DNA of 64,000 nucleotides from Kordiimonadaceae bacterium (GTDB lineage Bacteria; Pseudomonadota; Alphaproteobacteria; Sphingomonadales; Emcibacteraceae), in contig JACKKT010000002.1 of the NCBI GenBank assembly GCA_024236295.1, positions 1 through 64,000 on the forward strand. The letters run 5' to 3'. Shown here piece by piece: positions 1-7,243 of the stretch (the stretch's first letter is position 1; each line of letters opens with the position of its first letter). The notes under the pieces were generated by a model that searched no databases, was not told the origin of the DNA, and saw only the letters and a program-made list of their open reading frames with translations. The translations under genes were made by a program, and so were the position numbers.

Positions 1-351
1 GTCACAGTTCATAACCCGATGTGTGGTGACCGGATAAAGGTATATATAAAGCTTCAGGACGGTACACTTACTGATTTCAGCCATGAAGCAAAAGCATGCG
101 CCCTTTGTCAGGCAAGCGCCTCAGTTTTGGGTGAACATTATCACGGGCTGACAGAAAAAACACTGAACGGGTTACTTGTAAAAATAAGATCCTCACTTGA
201 AAATATCGAAGGGCCGGAACATAACGACTGGCCGGAAAGTAAATGGCAAGACATGGATGTTTTTAATGTGGTGCGCGACCATAAAAGCAGACGGACTTGT
301 GTAACCTTACCATTTGATGCTCTACTTCAGGCATTAAGAGAAACTCGTTAA
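1..351 (+). CDS. NifU/IscU-like Fe-S cluster scaffold protein, C-terminal part (5' truncated by window)
   Basis: The reading frame is open from the first base, so the N-terminus lies outside the window and 116 residues are visible. The visible part starts with an N-P-M-C-G-D motif, followed by A-C-A-L-C-Q-A-S and a C-terminal R-R-T-C-V-T-L-P-F block. This three-cysteine arrangement is the one used by NifU/IscU/SufU-family scaffolds that assemble [2Fe-2S] clusters and pass them to client proteins in the cytoplasm. Its stop codon overlaps that of the convergent bufC gene by 4 bp, so there is no room for a terminator between them. The family is clear. Whether it belongs to a SUF or other assembly operon cannot be seen, because the upstream genes are missing. 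Confidence 0.85.
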   Translation, partial: VTVHNPMCGDRIKVYIKLQDGTLTDFSHEAKACALCQASASVLGEHYHGLTEKTLNGLLVKIRSSLENIEGPEHNDWPESKWQDMDVFNVVRDHKSRRTCVTLPFDALLQALRETR

Positions 352-1136
352 GTCTTCAAATATTCGAGTTCACAAACCAAACCTTCCATAATCCAACCCT
401 TAAAAAGTTCCGCCGCCCGCATAGAAGCAGCTTCACCATACTCATCCAGCAGTTGTTCACAAAGATCAGGAAAGCTTTTATTTTCTTTCGCCAGATTAAG
501 AAGGGCCGCTTCATCATCCGGAACGGTGCGGAAAAAACATTTTAAATCGGACTTCCACTGGATACAGTTTGATATTTTTGGATATTCTTCCGGCATAATC
601 GGATGGTCATCATCTTCATCACTGACTGTTGACCAGACAGCGGGCGTATTCCATTTATAACAACTCATAATGAAGGAAGGCTGTAAATGTATGCGAAGAG
701 TGGTCCACGCCTGTGCCGGAATTATTGAGACTTCCTCTACACTGACTGACACGGCATCAGGCGCATCAAACACATCATTAAAATTCCATTCAAAATCGGC
801 CATTTCAATCGCCGGGATAATGTTTGAGTACGCTTCCGTCTCCTTCAAATACTTAACCATATGCTGCCCAAAATAACGTAACGATGGATGGGTTGAAGGA
901 TAACAATCAATATACCCCAGGCAGATTTCCTCAAACATTTCATCACCCACAAGTGAATGAAGAACCGGGAAATCTTCAACAAGTGTGTCGACCAGTCTTG
1001 ATTTATAGGCATGCGCATAAATATGGAGCCGTTGTTCGGGTCCGATTTTTCCACCTTCTTCAATTTCAAGCAGAAATGCGTCATTTGCGTCCAGCATAAC
1101 AGCCGCTTTAAATTTTGTCTGAATATCCTTTAACAA
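348..1136 (-). CDS. bufC: DUF2063/HvfC-type partner protein of a bufferin-modifying enzyme (BufC-like)
   Basis: A 262-residue protein with the DUF2063 (putative DNA-binding, HvfC/BufC) N-terminal domain, recognisable from the helical 'HIYAHAYKSRLVDTLVEDFP' segment and the following Y-P-S-x-x-x-S-L-R-Y-F-G motif. In this family the protein works with an MNIO (DUF692) enzyme to modify cysteines of a small precursor peptide, probably by delivering the peptide. It is the last gene of a three-gene minus-strand operon and its start overlaps the end of bufB by 7 bp, implying translational coupling. The C-terminal half (residues about 110-262) is the less conserved domain typical of the family. No signal peptide is seen, so it is cytoplasmic. 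Confidence 0.85.
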   Translation of the reverse strand: MLKDIQTKFKAAVMLDANDAFLLEIEEGGKIGPEQRLHIYAHAYKSRLVDTLVEDFPVLHSLVGDEMFEEICLGYIDCYPSTHPSLRYFGQHMVKYLKETEAYSNIIPAIEMADFEWNFNDVFDAPDAVSVSVEEVSIIPAQAWTTLRIHLQPSFIMSCYKWNTPAVWSTVSDEDDDHPIMPEEYPKISNCIQWKSDLKCFFRTVPDDEAALLNLAKENKSFPDLCEQLLDEYGEAASMRAAELFKGWIMEGLVCELEYLKT

Positions 1137-1963
1137 TGACCCTCTCCTATAGCCCTTGCCCGCTTTACTTCTTCAATTAAATCGGCAAGCGGCGGAATAT
1201 GATCGTCCCGTTCTATCATAGTGGTAATCTGCCCCAGCTTCCTAACTGTATAGTCATAAAGCTGCCAGACATCGTCTATTACCGGGTGGTCATGTGTATC
1301 AATAATATAATCACCATTATTTTCGTGGCCGGCCAGATGAATCTGACAAATTCGCTTTGGGTCCATATAATCAATATAGGTTTTTGGATCAAAATCATGA
1401 TTAAAACCACTGACATAAATATTATTCACATCCAGCAGAATCAGACAGTCCGCTTCTTCAGCGAGTTGATGAAGAAATTCCCATTCTGTCATATCTGAAG
1501 CCTTGTAGGTCACATAGCTTGATGCATTCTCCAGCAATATTCGCTGACCCAGAAAATCCTGAACCTGTTTCACGCGACCGGCCACATGTTTAAGCGTTTC
1601 CTGGTTATAGGGAAGCGGCATCAGATCATGGGTATTATGCCCACCATGGCTGGTCCAGCACAAATGATCAGAAATCCATTTTGGCTTTATCCGTTCAGCT
1701 AACAACTTCAGATCATTTAAATAATCCATGTTAAGAGGATCGCTGGAGCCGATGCTCATTGATACACCGTGCATGACCAGTGGATAGCGTTCCTTAATCC
1801 GGTCAAGATGGTATAATTGACGTCCGCCCTTCACCATATAATTTTCTGAGATTATTTCGAACCAGTCAATAGGCGGGTCACCAGACAATATTTCCTCATA
1901 ATGATCTGTGCGCAGACCTAACCCATAACCCAGAAAATCATTGTCAATTTTGGAGTTTTTCAT
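1130..1963 (-). CDS. bufB: MNIO-family (DUF692) peptide-modifying iron oxidase, BufB-like
   Basis: This 277-residue protein matches the DUF692/MNIO (multinuclear non-heme iron oxidative) family, a TIM-barrel fold. Visible family signatures are G-L-G-L-R near residue 14, 'WFEIISENYM', 'VMHGVSMSIGS', 'SDHLCWT', 'LPLPY', 'LLENASSY', 'LLDVNNIYVS' and 'HLAGH', with the His, Asp and Glu residues that bind the iron centre. Family members oxidise cysteines of ribosomally made precursors, for example to thio-oxazoles in copper-binding bufferins. The gene lies between the cysteine-rich precursor gene and bufC. A hairpin at 1981-2019 separates it from the precursor gene, so its expression is probably lower than that of the precursor. 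It is cytoplasmic by absence of a signal peptide. Confidence 0.9.
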   Translation of the reverse strand: MKNSKIDNDFLGYGLGLRTDHYEEILSGDPPIDWFEIISENYMVKGGRQLYHLDRIKERYPLVMHGVSMSIGSSDPLNMDYLNDLKLLAERIKPKWISDHLCWTSHGGHNTHDLMPLPYNQETLKHVAGRVKQVQDFLGQRILLENASSYVTYKASDMTEWEFLHQLAEEADCLILLDVNNIYVSGFNHDFDPKTYIDYMDPKRICQIHLAGHENNGDYIIDTHDHPVIDDVWQLYDYTVRKLGQITTMIERDDHIPPLADLIEEVKRARAIGEGHC

Positions 1964-1980
1964 AAATAGCCTTATATCAT

Positions 1981-2019
1981 AAAAAAAGCGGCAACCGTTA
2001 TGAGGTTACCGCTTTTTTT
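1981..2019 (-). terminator. Hairpin between bufA and bufB (partial terminator or processing stem)
   Basis: A 10-bp stem with one G-U pair around a 7-nt loop, flanked by A-runs and T-runs on both sides so that it ends in a T-tract on the minus strand. It lies 13 bp after the bufA stop and before the bufB start. A stem here would let bufA be made in excess while part of transcription reads into bufBC. Confidence 0.65.
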
Positions 2020-2032
2020 GAAATCTGCAATA

Positions 2033-2302
2033 TTACATGCTTTTTTGCTGCATTACTTTACCGCCTTTTGCGGCACAATCAGCTGCTGACATCATCAGGA
2101 AACCTTGTCCTTTGCAGGCACCTTGTCCTTTACAGGCGTTTGCTGCAGTTTTGCAGGCATTTTGACCTTTACAGGCATTGACACCCATACACTGAACTTG
2201 TGGTGCTTCCTGTGCTGTAACTGTTGCACCTGATACAATTGAAAATAGTCCGGCTGCTGCCACTGCCACTGCGAGACCTGTTTTTGCCATTGATTTGCTC
2301 AT
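2033..2302 (-). CDS. bufA: Bufferin-type cysteine-rich metallophore precursor (BufA2-like)
   Basis: An 89-residue precursor with a Sec-type signal (residues 1 to about 30, ending near V-T-A-Q) followed by a short core with six cysteines at about 38, 44, 50, 57, 63 and 76. The core contains the repeated unit A-C-K-G-Q (four A-C-K units, three followed by a glycine) and ends with A-D-C-A-A-K-G-G-K. This is the layout of BufA2-type bufferins, periplasmic RiPPs whose cysteines are modified by an MNIO enzyme in the cytoplasm and which then buffer copper. It is the first gene of bufABC. No bufD (DoxX-type) gene follows. Which cysteines are modified here cannot be told from sequence. The A-C-K repetition gives short direct repeats in the DNA at about 2105-2170. 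Confidence 0.85.
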   Translation of the reverse strand: MSKSMAKTGLAVAVAAAGLFSIVSGATVTAQEAPQVQCMGVNACKGQNACKTAANACKGQGACKGQGFLMMSAADCAAKGGKVMQQKSM

Positions 2303-2395
2303 TATTCCTGTCCTTTTGGTTATTTGTGATTAATTCCTAAATCCCCCAATTGTGAAAATATACAGTCGCTTAAGAAAACTAAATACTCAACGTTC

Positions 2396-2411
2396 ATCAC
2401 TTTTATGTGAT
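2396..2411. promoter_or_regulatory. Inverted repeat ATCAC-N6-GTGAT in the bufA/mscS intergenic region
   Basis: A perfect 5-bp dyad around a 6-bp spacer lies about 94 bp upstream of bufA and 141 bp upstream of mscS. The 249-bp intergenic gap (2303-2551) shows no convincing gene. The same arm and spacer arrangement recurs at 16209-16224. It could be an operator, but no regulator can be assigned. Confidence 0.25.
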
Positions 2412-2551
2412 TTATTATGTGGCTATGATGGTGCTGGGATAATGTGGCTAAAATGTGGCATCCATATTTCACCAATAATAATTTTATATTGCAGAAAAGT
2501 CTTAATAGCCGTATTTTTAAAAGCTAAAATTACTAAAAAAAGAGAGAAAAA

Positions 2552-3379
2552 ATGGAAGAAAGCGTAACACAATATACAGATATGATTGTTGAGCTGAGCA
2601 CTCAATACGGTCTTAATATAATCTTTGCCATTCTTATTCTGATTATTGGTTTCTGGATCGCTGGGCGGATTAGAAACATGGTCTTAAAAATATGCTCTAA
2701 GAGCCAGAAAATAGATGATACTTTGGCAGTATTTTTCTCAAGTCTTGCCCGTTACATAATCATTATCTTTACCATTCTTGCTGTCTTAGACAGGTTCGGC
2801 GTTGAAACAGCTAGCCTAATTGCCATACTTGGTGCCGCATCCCTTGCAATCGGTCTTGCACTGCAGGGAACATTAAGCAATGTTGCAGCAGGTGTTATGC
2901 TGCTTATATTCAGACCTTTCAAAGTGGGTGACTTTATTGATGGTGCCGGACACGCCGGAACCGTTAAAGCCCTAGGCCTGTTTGTTACTGAAATGGCAAC
3001 AGGGGACAATGTAAAAATCATCATCCCAAACAGTCAGATCTGGGGGTCATCAATTAAGAATTTCTCTGCCAATGAAAATCGTCGTGTTGATCTTCTTATT
3101 GGCATTGGTTATGACGATGATATTGATAAGGCAATTGCAGAAATCGGCGCCGTACTGGACGCGGATGATCGGGTATTAAAGGATCCTGCTTCAGCAATTT
3201 TTGTTGGTGAACTTGGTGCGAGTTCAGTTGATATAGTTGTTCGTGCCTGGACAGCAAACGCCAATTACTGGCCACTTAAGGCAGCGCTAACAAAAAATAT
3301 CAAGCATCGTTTTGATGAAAAAGATATCAACATTCCTTATCCGCAAAGGGATGTTCATATTGTCTCAAGCGTGAAATAA
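2552..3379 (+). CDS. mscS: Small-conductance mechanosensitive channel, MscS family
   Basis: A 275-residue protein close to the 286-residue length of classical MscS. Three membrane segments are visible (about residues 17-38, 62-82 and 87-120). The third is the glycine/alanine-rich pore helix 'GAASLAIGLALQGTLSNVAA'. It is followed by the beta domain 'RPFKVGDFI' and the C-terminal alpha/beta domain. MscS channels open under membrane tension to release solutes after hypo-osmotic shock. It is the first gene of an apparent operon: the next gene starts 8 bp after its stop and encodes a LytS-type sensor kinase, followed by an overlapping LytR-type regulator. That arrangement suggests the kinase pair relates to envelope or osmotic stress. 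Confidence 0.92.
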   Translation: MEESVTQYTDMIVELSTQYGLNIIFAILILIIGFWIAGRIRNMVLKICSKSQKIDDTLAVFFSSLARYIIIIFTILAVLDRFGVETASLIAILGAASLAIGLALQGTLSNVAAGVMLLIFRPFKVGDFIDGAGHAGTVKALGLFVTEMATGDNVKIIIPNSQIWGSSIKNFSANENRRVDLLIGIGYDDDIDKAIAEIGAVLDADDRVLKDPASAIFVGELGASSVDIVVRAWTANANYWPLKAALTKNIKHRFDEKDINIPYPQRDVHIVSSVK

Positions 3380-3387
3380 GTGTTCAG

Positions 3388-4488
3388 TTGGCTAATTTCT
3401 TTGAAAGACAATTAAAGAAAAAAGAAAGCTTATTCTGGAAATTACAGATTGCTGGGTGGCTTGCCTTTGGCGCCACCCGCGCCTTAAGTTTATTTGCTGA
3501 TCGTGAAAGTTTTGTTTTTCAAATCACGGTAATTACGTCCGTGTTGAGTGGCTTTATTATAACTGTCATATTAAGATTAATATACAGAAGACTTAAAAAT
3601 AGTGACCTTCCCCCTTTAACAATGGTCCTTTCCATTATTACTTGTATCGTGGTCTCGGCACTTATCTTAAGTGCAATCGATACCTGGGTGGTACAGCAGA
3701 CTTTCTATATCAACATCAGATTATATGAATTTGTCATTGGACGTGCACTGTATGATTTATTTGTATTGATGATCTGGACGGGTGCCTATTTTATCGTCAA
3801 TTACCAATTCCTTTTGATGGAACAAAAAGAAAAATATTTACAAGCCGTCGCCCAGGCCCATCAGTCGCAGCTTCAAATGCTTCGCTATCAGATCAACCCA
3901 CATTTTCTATTCAATACATTAAATGCCATTTCAACCTTGGTCCTTGATAAACAGTCAAAAGAAGCAAACGGTATGCTGACCAAGCTAAGTGCTTTTTTAC
4001 GGTTCAGCCTGGTTAATCAGCCAACTCAGAAAATTACAATTGATGAGGAAGTTTATGCTCTATGGCTTTATCTGGATATTGAAAAAGTAAGATTTGAGGA
4101 TCGCCTGCAACTGGAATTTCAGATCTCGGACGAAGCAAAAAAAGCTCTGATCCCGAGCCTGTTGCTCCAGCCATTGGTCGAAAATGCCATAAAATATGCC
4201 ATCGCGCCTATGGAAAAGGGTGGTACAATTTATCTCAAAGCCGATCGTGATGGTGATCGATTAAAAATTATATTAGCCGATACCGGACCCGGTTTATCAG
4301 ATCAGCCGGCTAAACATAAATTTAATGAGAACTCAAGTGGTGTCGGACTGGTCAATACCAAAAACAGGCTTAATCAGCTTTATCCCGGTAATCACACAAT
4401 TGATATCCGAAACCGCGAGGAAGGCGGACTTAAGATAACAATTGATATTCCATTTGAATTGGAGGAAGCTTTGGATCATGCAGAATAA
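3388..4488 (+). CDS. LytS/YehU-type membrane sensor histidine kinase
   Basis: A 366-residue protein with four predicted membrane segments in residues 18-140 and then a His_kinase (PF06580) domain with the phospho-acceptor motif 'QINPHFLFNTLNA' (His about 172). A HATPase domain follows, with N-box 'LVENAIKYAI', 'DTGPGL' and 'GVGLVNTKNRL'. Such kinases pair with LytTR-domain regulators. The first usable start in this frame is a TTG at 3388, 8 bp after the mscS stop, with a weak ribosome-binding site, so translation is probably coupled to mscS. The end overlaps the start of the regulator gene by 11 bp. No extracellular sensor domain is obvious, so the signal may be sensed in the membrane. Confidence 0.88.
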   Translation: MANFFERQLKKKESLFWKLQIAGWLAFGATRALSLFADRESFVFQITVITSVLSGFIITVILRLIYRRLKNSDLPPLTMVLSIITCIVVSALILSAIDTWVVQQTFYINIRLYEFVIGRALYDLFVLMIWTGAYFIVNYQFLLMEQKEKYLQAVAQAHQSQLQMLRYQINPHFLFNTLNAISTLVLDKQSKEANGMLTKLSAFLRFSLVNQPTQKITIDEEVYALWLYLDIEKVRFEDRLQLEFQISDEAKKALIPSLLLQPLVENAIKYAIAPMEKGGTIYLKADRDGDRLKIILADTGPGLSDQPAKHKFNENSSGVGLVNTKNRLNQLYPGNHTIDIRNREEGGLKITIDIPFELEEALDHAE

Positions 4489-5293
4489 AAAAATCCGTAC
4501 CCTACTGGTTGATGATGAACCACTAGCCCTTAAGGGGCTCAATCTAAGACTGAATTCTTTTGAAGATATTGAAATTGTCGGAACGGCATCAAATGGCAGG
4601 GAAGCAATAAAAAAGATACGTGCCGAAAAGCCGGACTTGGTCTTTCTAGATATTCAGATGCCGGGCCTTGACGGGTTTGACGTCGTGAAAGCACTTGCCA
4701 ATGAACAGCTTCCGATCATTATATTTGCAACCGCTTTTGACAAATATGCCATACAGGCTTTTGAAACGCATGCTTCAGATTATCTACTCAAACCGATTGA
4801 TGAAGAGCGCCTTGAAAAAACGATAATCAAGGTTCGCGAACAGATTGCAGAGCATATCGCTATTGAGCAAAACGCAAGACTGATTGATTTGATCCGTTCC
4901 CTTGACTCCCCTCCTGAAATTGAACTGTCGGAAATTCTGACGGCTGACGATATTTCAAATAAAAAACAGTTTGAGAGTCATTTTAACATCAAAGACCGCG
5001 GTGAAATTACCCTGGTCGATGTCAACACCATTGAATGGATTGATGCAGCAGGCGATTATATGTGTCTTCATACAAGCGATAAAACCCATATCTTACGTGA
5101 AACTATGAAAAATATGGATAAGCGCCTCGATCCGGAAATATTCAAACGCATACACCGCTCAACAATTGTCAATATAAATATGATTGAAAAGCTTCAGCAT
5201 GCACCAGGGGGAAAATATATTATTACCCTTAAAAACGGGTCAGAATTGCAGGCGAGCCGCAATTATCGTGAAGCATTAAGCCAGTTCCTATAA
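4478..5293 (+). CDS. LytR/AlgR-type response regulator (REC + LytTR)
   Basis: A 271-residue regulator with an N-terminal receiver domain (acidic pocket 'LLVDDEPLALKG', phospho-acceptor Asp about 58 in 'LVFLDIQMPG', 'FATAFDKYA', Lys in 'LLKPIDEERL') and a C-terminal LytTR DNA-binding domain from about residue 165 ('IEWIDAAGDYMCLHT', 'FKRIHRSTIVN'). The start at 4478 was chosen because a GGAGGA ribosome-binding site sits 11 bp upstream; it overlaps the kinase gene by 11 bp. It is the cognate regulator of that kinase. LytTR regulators bind paired short direct repeats. Target promoters are not identifiable here, and the operon's own promoter region (2303-2551) shows no clear paired repeat. Confidence 0.9.
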   Translation: MQNKKIRTLLVDDEPLALKGLNLRLNSFEDIEIVGTASNGREAIKKIRAEKPDLVFLDIQMPGLDGFDVVKALANEQLPIIIFATAFDKYAIQAFETHASDYLLKPIDEERLEKTIIKVREQIAEHIAIEQNARLIDLIRSLDSPPEIELSEILTADDISNKKQFESHFNIKDRGEITLVDVNTIEWIDAAGDYMCLHTSDKTHILRETMKNMDKRLDPEIFKRIHRSTIVNINMIEKLQHAPGGKYIITLKNGSELQASRNYREALSQFL

Positions 5294-5321
5294 AAAAGGC
5301 GGGTCCCAAGATCCGCCTTTT
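5294..5321. terminator. Bidirectional terminator between the LytR-type gene and ggt
   Basis: A 9-bp perfect stem (AAAAGGCGG paired with CCGCCTTTT) around a 10-nt loop lies in the 47-bp gap between convergent genes. A/T runs on either side let it act for both strands. Confidence 0.8.
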
Positions 5322-5340
5322 CACCATTATTTTAATTGAC

Positions 5341-7068
5341 TTAATAGCCTATTGCAGCCGCATCCATACTGCGTGTATCAGCCGCGCCGTAGAATATTCC
5401 ATCCCGGTACATTATAGATGAAAGTGAACCAATGGTTATTTCCCTTGGAGCTATAATATGTCCCATTTTAACCAGAATATCTTTTGTATCCTTGCTAATG
5501 CCATCTTCCATCATAACAACATCAGGTAGCCATTGATGGTGAATACGGGGTACTGCCAAGGATTGCAAGGCATTCATATTAAACTCCAGTGCATTCATAA
5601 CAGACTGGAATACAACAGTGATAATTGTACTTCCACCAGGGCTTCCTGTTACAAAATAAGGTTTGTCATCTTTCAGAACAATAGTCGGTGTCATTGATGA
5701 AAGTGGGCGTTTGCGTGGCTGTACCGAGTTTGCTTCACCGCCTATCAGACCATACCCATTCGGCGTTCCCGGTTTGGCAGAAAAGTCATCCATTTCATTA
5801 TTCATCACAATTCCTGTTCCTGCTGCCACAGTGTGATTTCCATAACTGAAGTTCAGCGTATATGTGTTGCTAACCGCATTACCGTCTTTATCCATTACTG
5901 AGAAATGAGTTGTATCAGGACTTTCCTTAACCAGATCAAGTGCTGGTGCAATATCAGTTGAACGACGAGCCCGGTCCATAGGTATTTGCGAACGGATCAA
6001 CTGAGCATATTTTTTGCTCGTCAATTCTGCAATTGGCACATCAGTAAAGTCAGGATCGCCAAGATATTTACTGCGATCGGCATAAACCTGACGCATTGAT
6101 TCAATATAAAGATGCAGCAATGCCGCACTATTGTGTCCCATTGCAGTAAGATCGTCATTTTCAAGCATATTCATCATCTGCACCAGATGAACACCGCCAG
6201 ATGATGGAGGTGGCATTGTTACAATCTTATATCCTTTATATGTTCCAATAATAGGTTTGCGTTCAACCACTTTATAAGCAGCCATATCGTCCATATTAAT
6301 CAGACCGTCATGTGCTTTCTGATCAGCAACTATGCGCTTTGCGATCTCTCCTTTATAAAAGGCGTCCCTGCCCCCATTCATAATCTGTTTAATTGACCAA
6401 GCAAGATCGTCCTGTTTAAGAATTTCACCATATTTGTATGATGAGCCATCTGCTTTATAGAAAATTTTTGCTGCCGCCTCATTCTGTATCAGACGCTCTT
6501 TACGGTTGTTCAGTGAGCTTTCAAGATAATTATATACTGGAAAACCGTTTTTAGCGAGATCATAGGCAGGTTGCATCACTTCCTTCAAAGACATGGTTCC
6601 ATAATTTTCAAGGGCGTGGATCAAACCGGCAACTGTGCCAGGCACACCAGACGCTTTAGCGGTAAATTTTGACCGGTCTTCATCAACGCTACCATCTGCA
6701 TTCAGATACATATCACGATGGGCGCTTCCTGGTGCCATTTCACGATAATCAATAGCGATTGACTTATTTTCTTTGGCAAGCTGAATGACCATAAAACCAC
6801 CGCCACCAATATTTCCCGCCTGGGGATAAGTAACAGCCAACGCAAATCCGACAGCCACCGCGGCATCAACAGCATTGCCCCCTTTTTTCAAAATGTCTAC
6901 ACCAATTTGTGTTGCCATTCTTTCACGGGATGTGACCATGCCGTTTCGTCCGATTACCGGAACAAATCTGTCCTTTGTATCTATGCGCGGAGTTTGCTCC
7001 TGCGCAAAGGTGGTAGGAACGCAAAAACTTACGAAACTGACCACCAGTATTAAAAACTTCAATTTCAT
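5341..7068 (-). CDS. ggt: Gamma-glutamyltransferase (secreted), paralogue 1
   Basis: A 575-residue Ntn-hydrolase of the GGT family, the usual length. A Sec signal peptide (residues 1-22, ending F-A-Q) is followed by the large subunit with 'GGNAVDAAVAVGFALAVT' and 'GNIGGGGFM'. The autoprocessing site precedes the nucleophile Thr at about residue 386 in D-T-T-H-F-S-V, and the small subunit has 'SPGGSTII'. GGT releases glutamate from glutathione and gamma-glutamyl peptides in the periplasm, or transfers it to amino acids or water. It lies 175 bp downstream of a second ggt on the same strand, with a terminator between them, so the two are probably transcribed separately. The paralogues are clearly related across their length but not recent copies. 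Confidence 0.95.
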   Translation of the reverse strand: MKLKFLILVVSFVSFCVPTTFAQEQTPRIDTKDRFVPVIGRNGMVTSRERMATQIGVDILKKGGNAVDAAVAVGFALAVTYPQAGNIGGGGFMVIQLAKENKSIAIDYREMAPGSAHRDMYLNADGSVDEDRSKFTAKASGVPGTVAGLIHALENYGTMSLKEVMQPAYDLAKNGFPVYNYLESSLNNRKERLIQNEAAAKIFYKADGSSYKYGEILKQDDLAWSIKQIMNGGRDAFYKGEIAKRIVADQKAHDGLINMDDMAAYKVVERKPIIGTYKGYKIVTMPPPSSGGVHLVQMMNMLENDDLTAMGHNSAALLHLYIESMRQVYADRSKYLGDPDFTDVPIAELTSKKYAQLIRSQIPMDRARRSTDIAPALDLVKESPDTTHFSVMDKDGNAVSNTYTLNFSYGNHTVAAGTGIVMNNEMDDFSAKPGTPNGYGLIGGEANSVQPRKRPLSSMTPTIVLKDDKPYFVTGSPGGSTIITVVFQSVMNALEFNMNALQSLAVPRIHHQWLPDVVMMEDGISKDTKDILVKMGHIIAPREITIGSLSSIMYRDGIFYGAADTRSMDAAAIGY

Positions 7069-7192
7069 TTTTTCTCTCTCTAAAAAAACTCTAAAAAATA
7101 CTTAAAATCTGCTTATTTTATATTGTTTGTTCGGGAACGACTCCTTCTATTCAATGAAAGACTACTCAATAAAGCCCCTGTACTACAACTAT

Positions 7193-7220
7193 AAAAAAGG
7201 CGGGCTTATATAAGCCCGCC
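7193..7220 (-). terminator. Terminator of the second ggt gene
   Basis: A 10-bp perfect stem (GGCGGGCTTA paired with TAAGCCCGCC) with a 2-nt loop, followed on the minus strand by a run of six T. It lies 23 bp after the ggt stop at 7244. No gene occupies the rest of 7069-7243. Confidence 0.9.
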
Positions 7221-7243
7221 TGATTAGATTATTTTATAAAATG

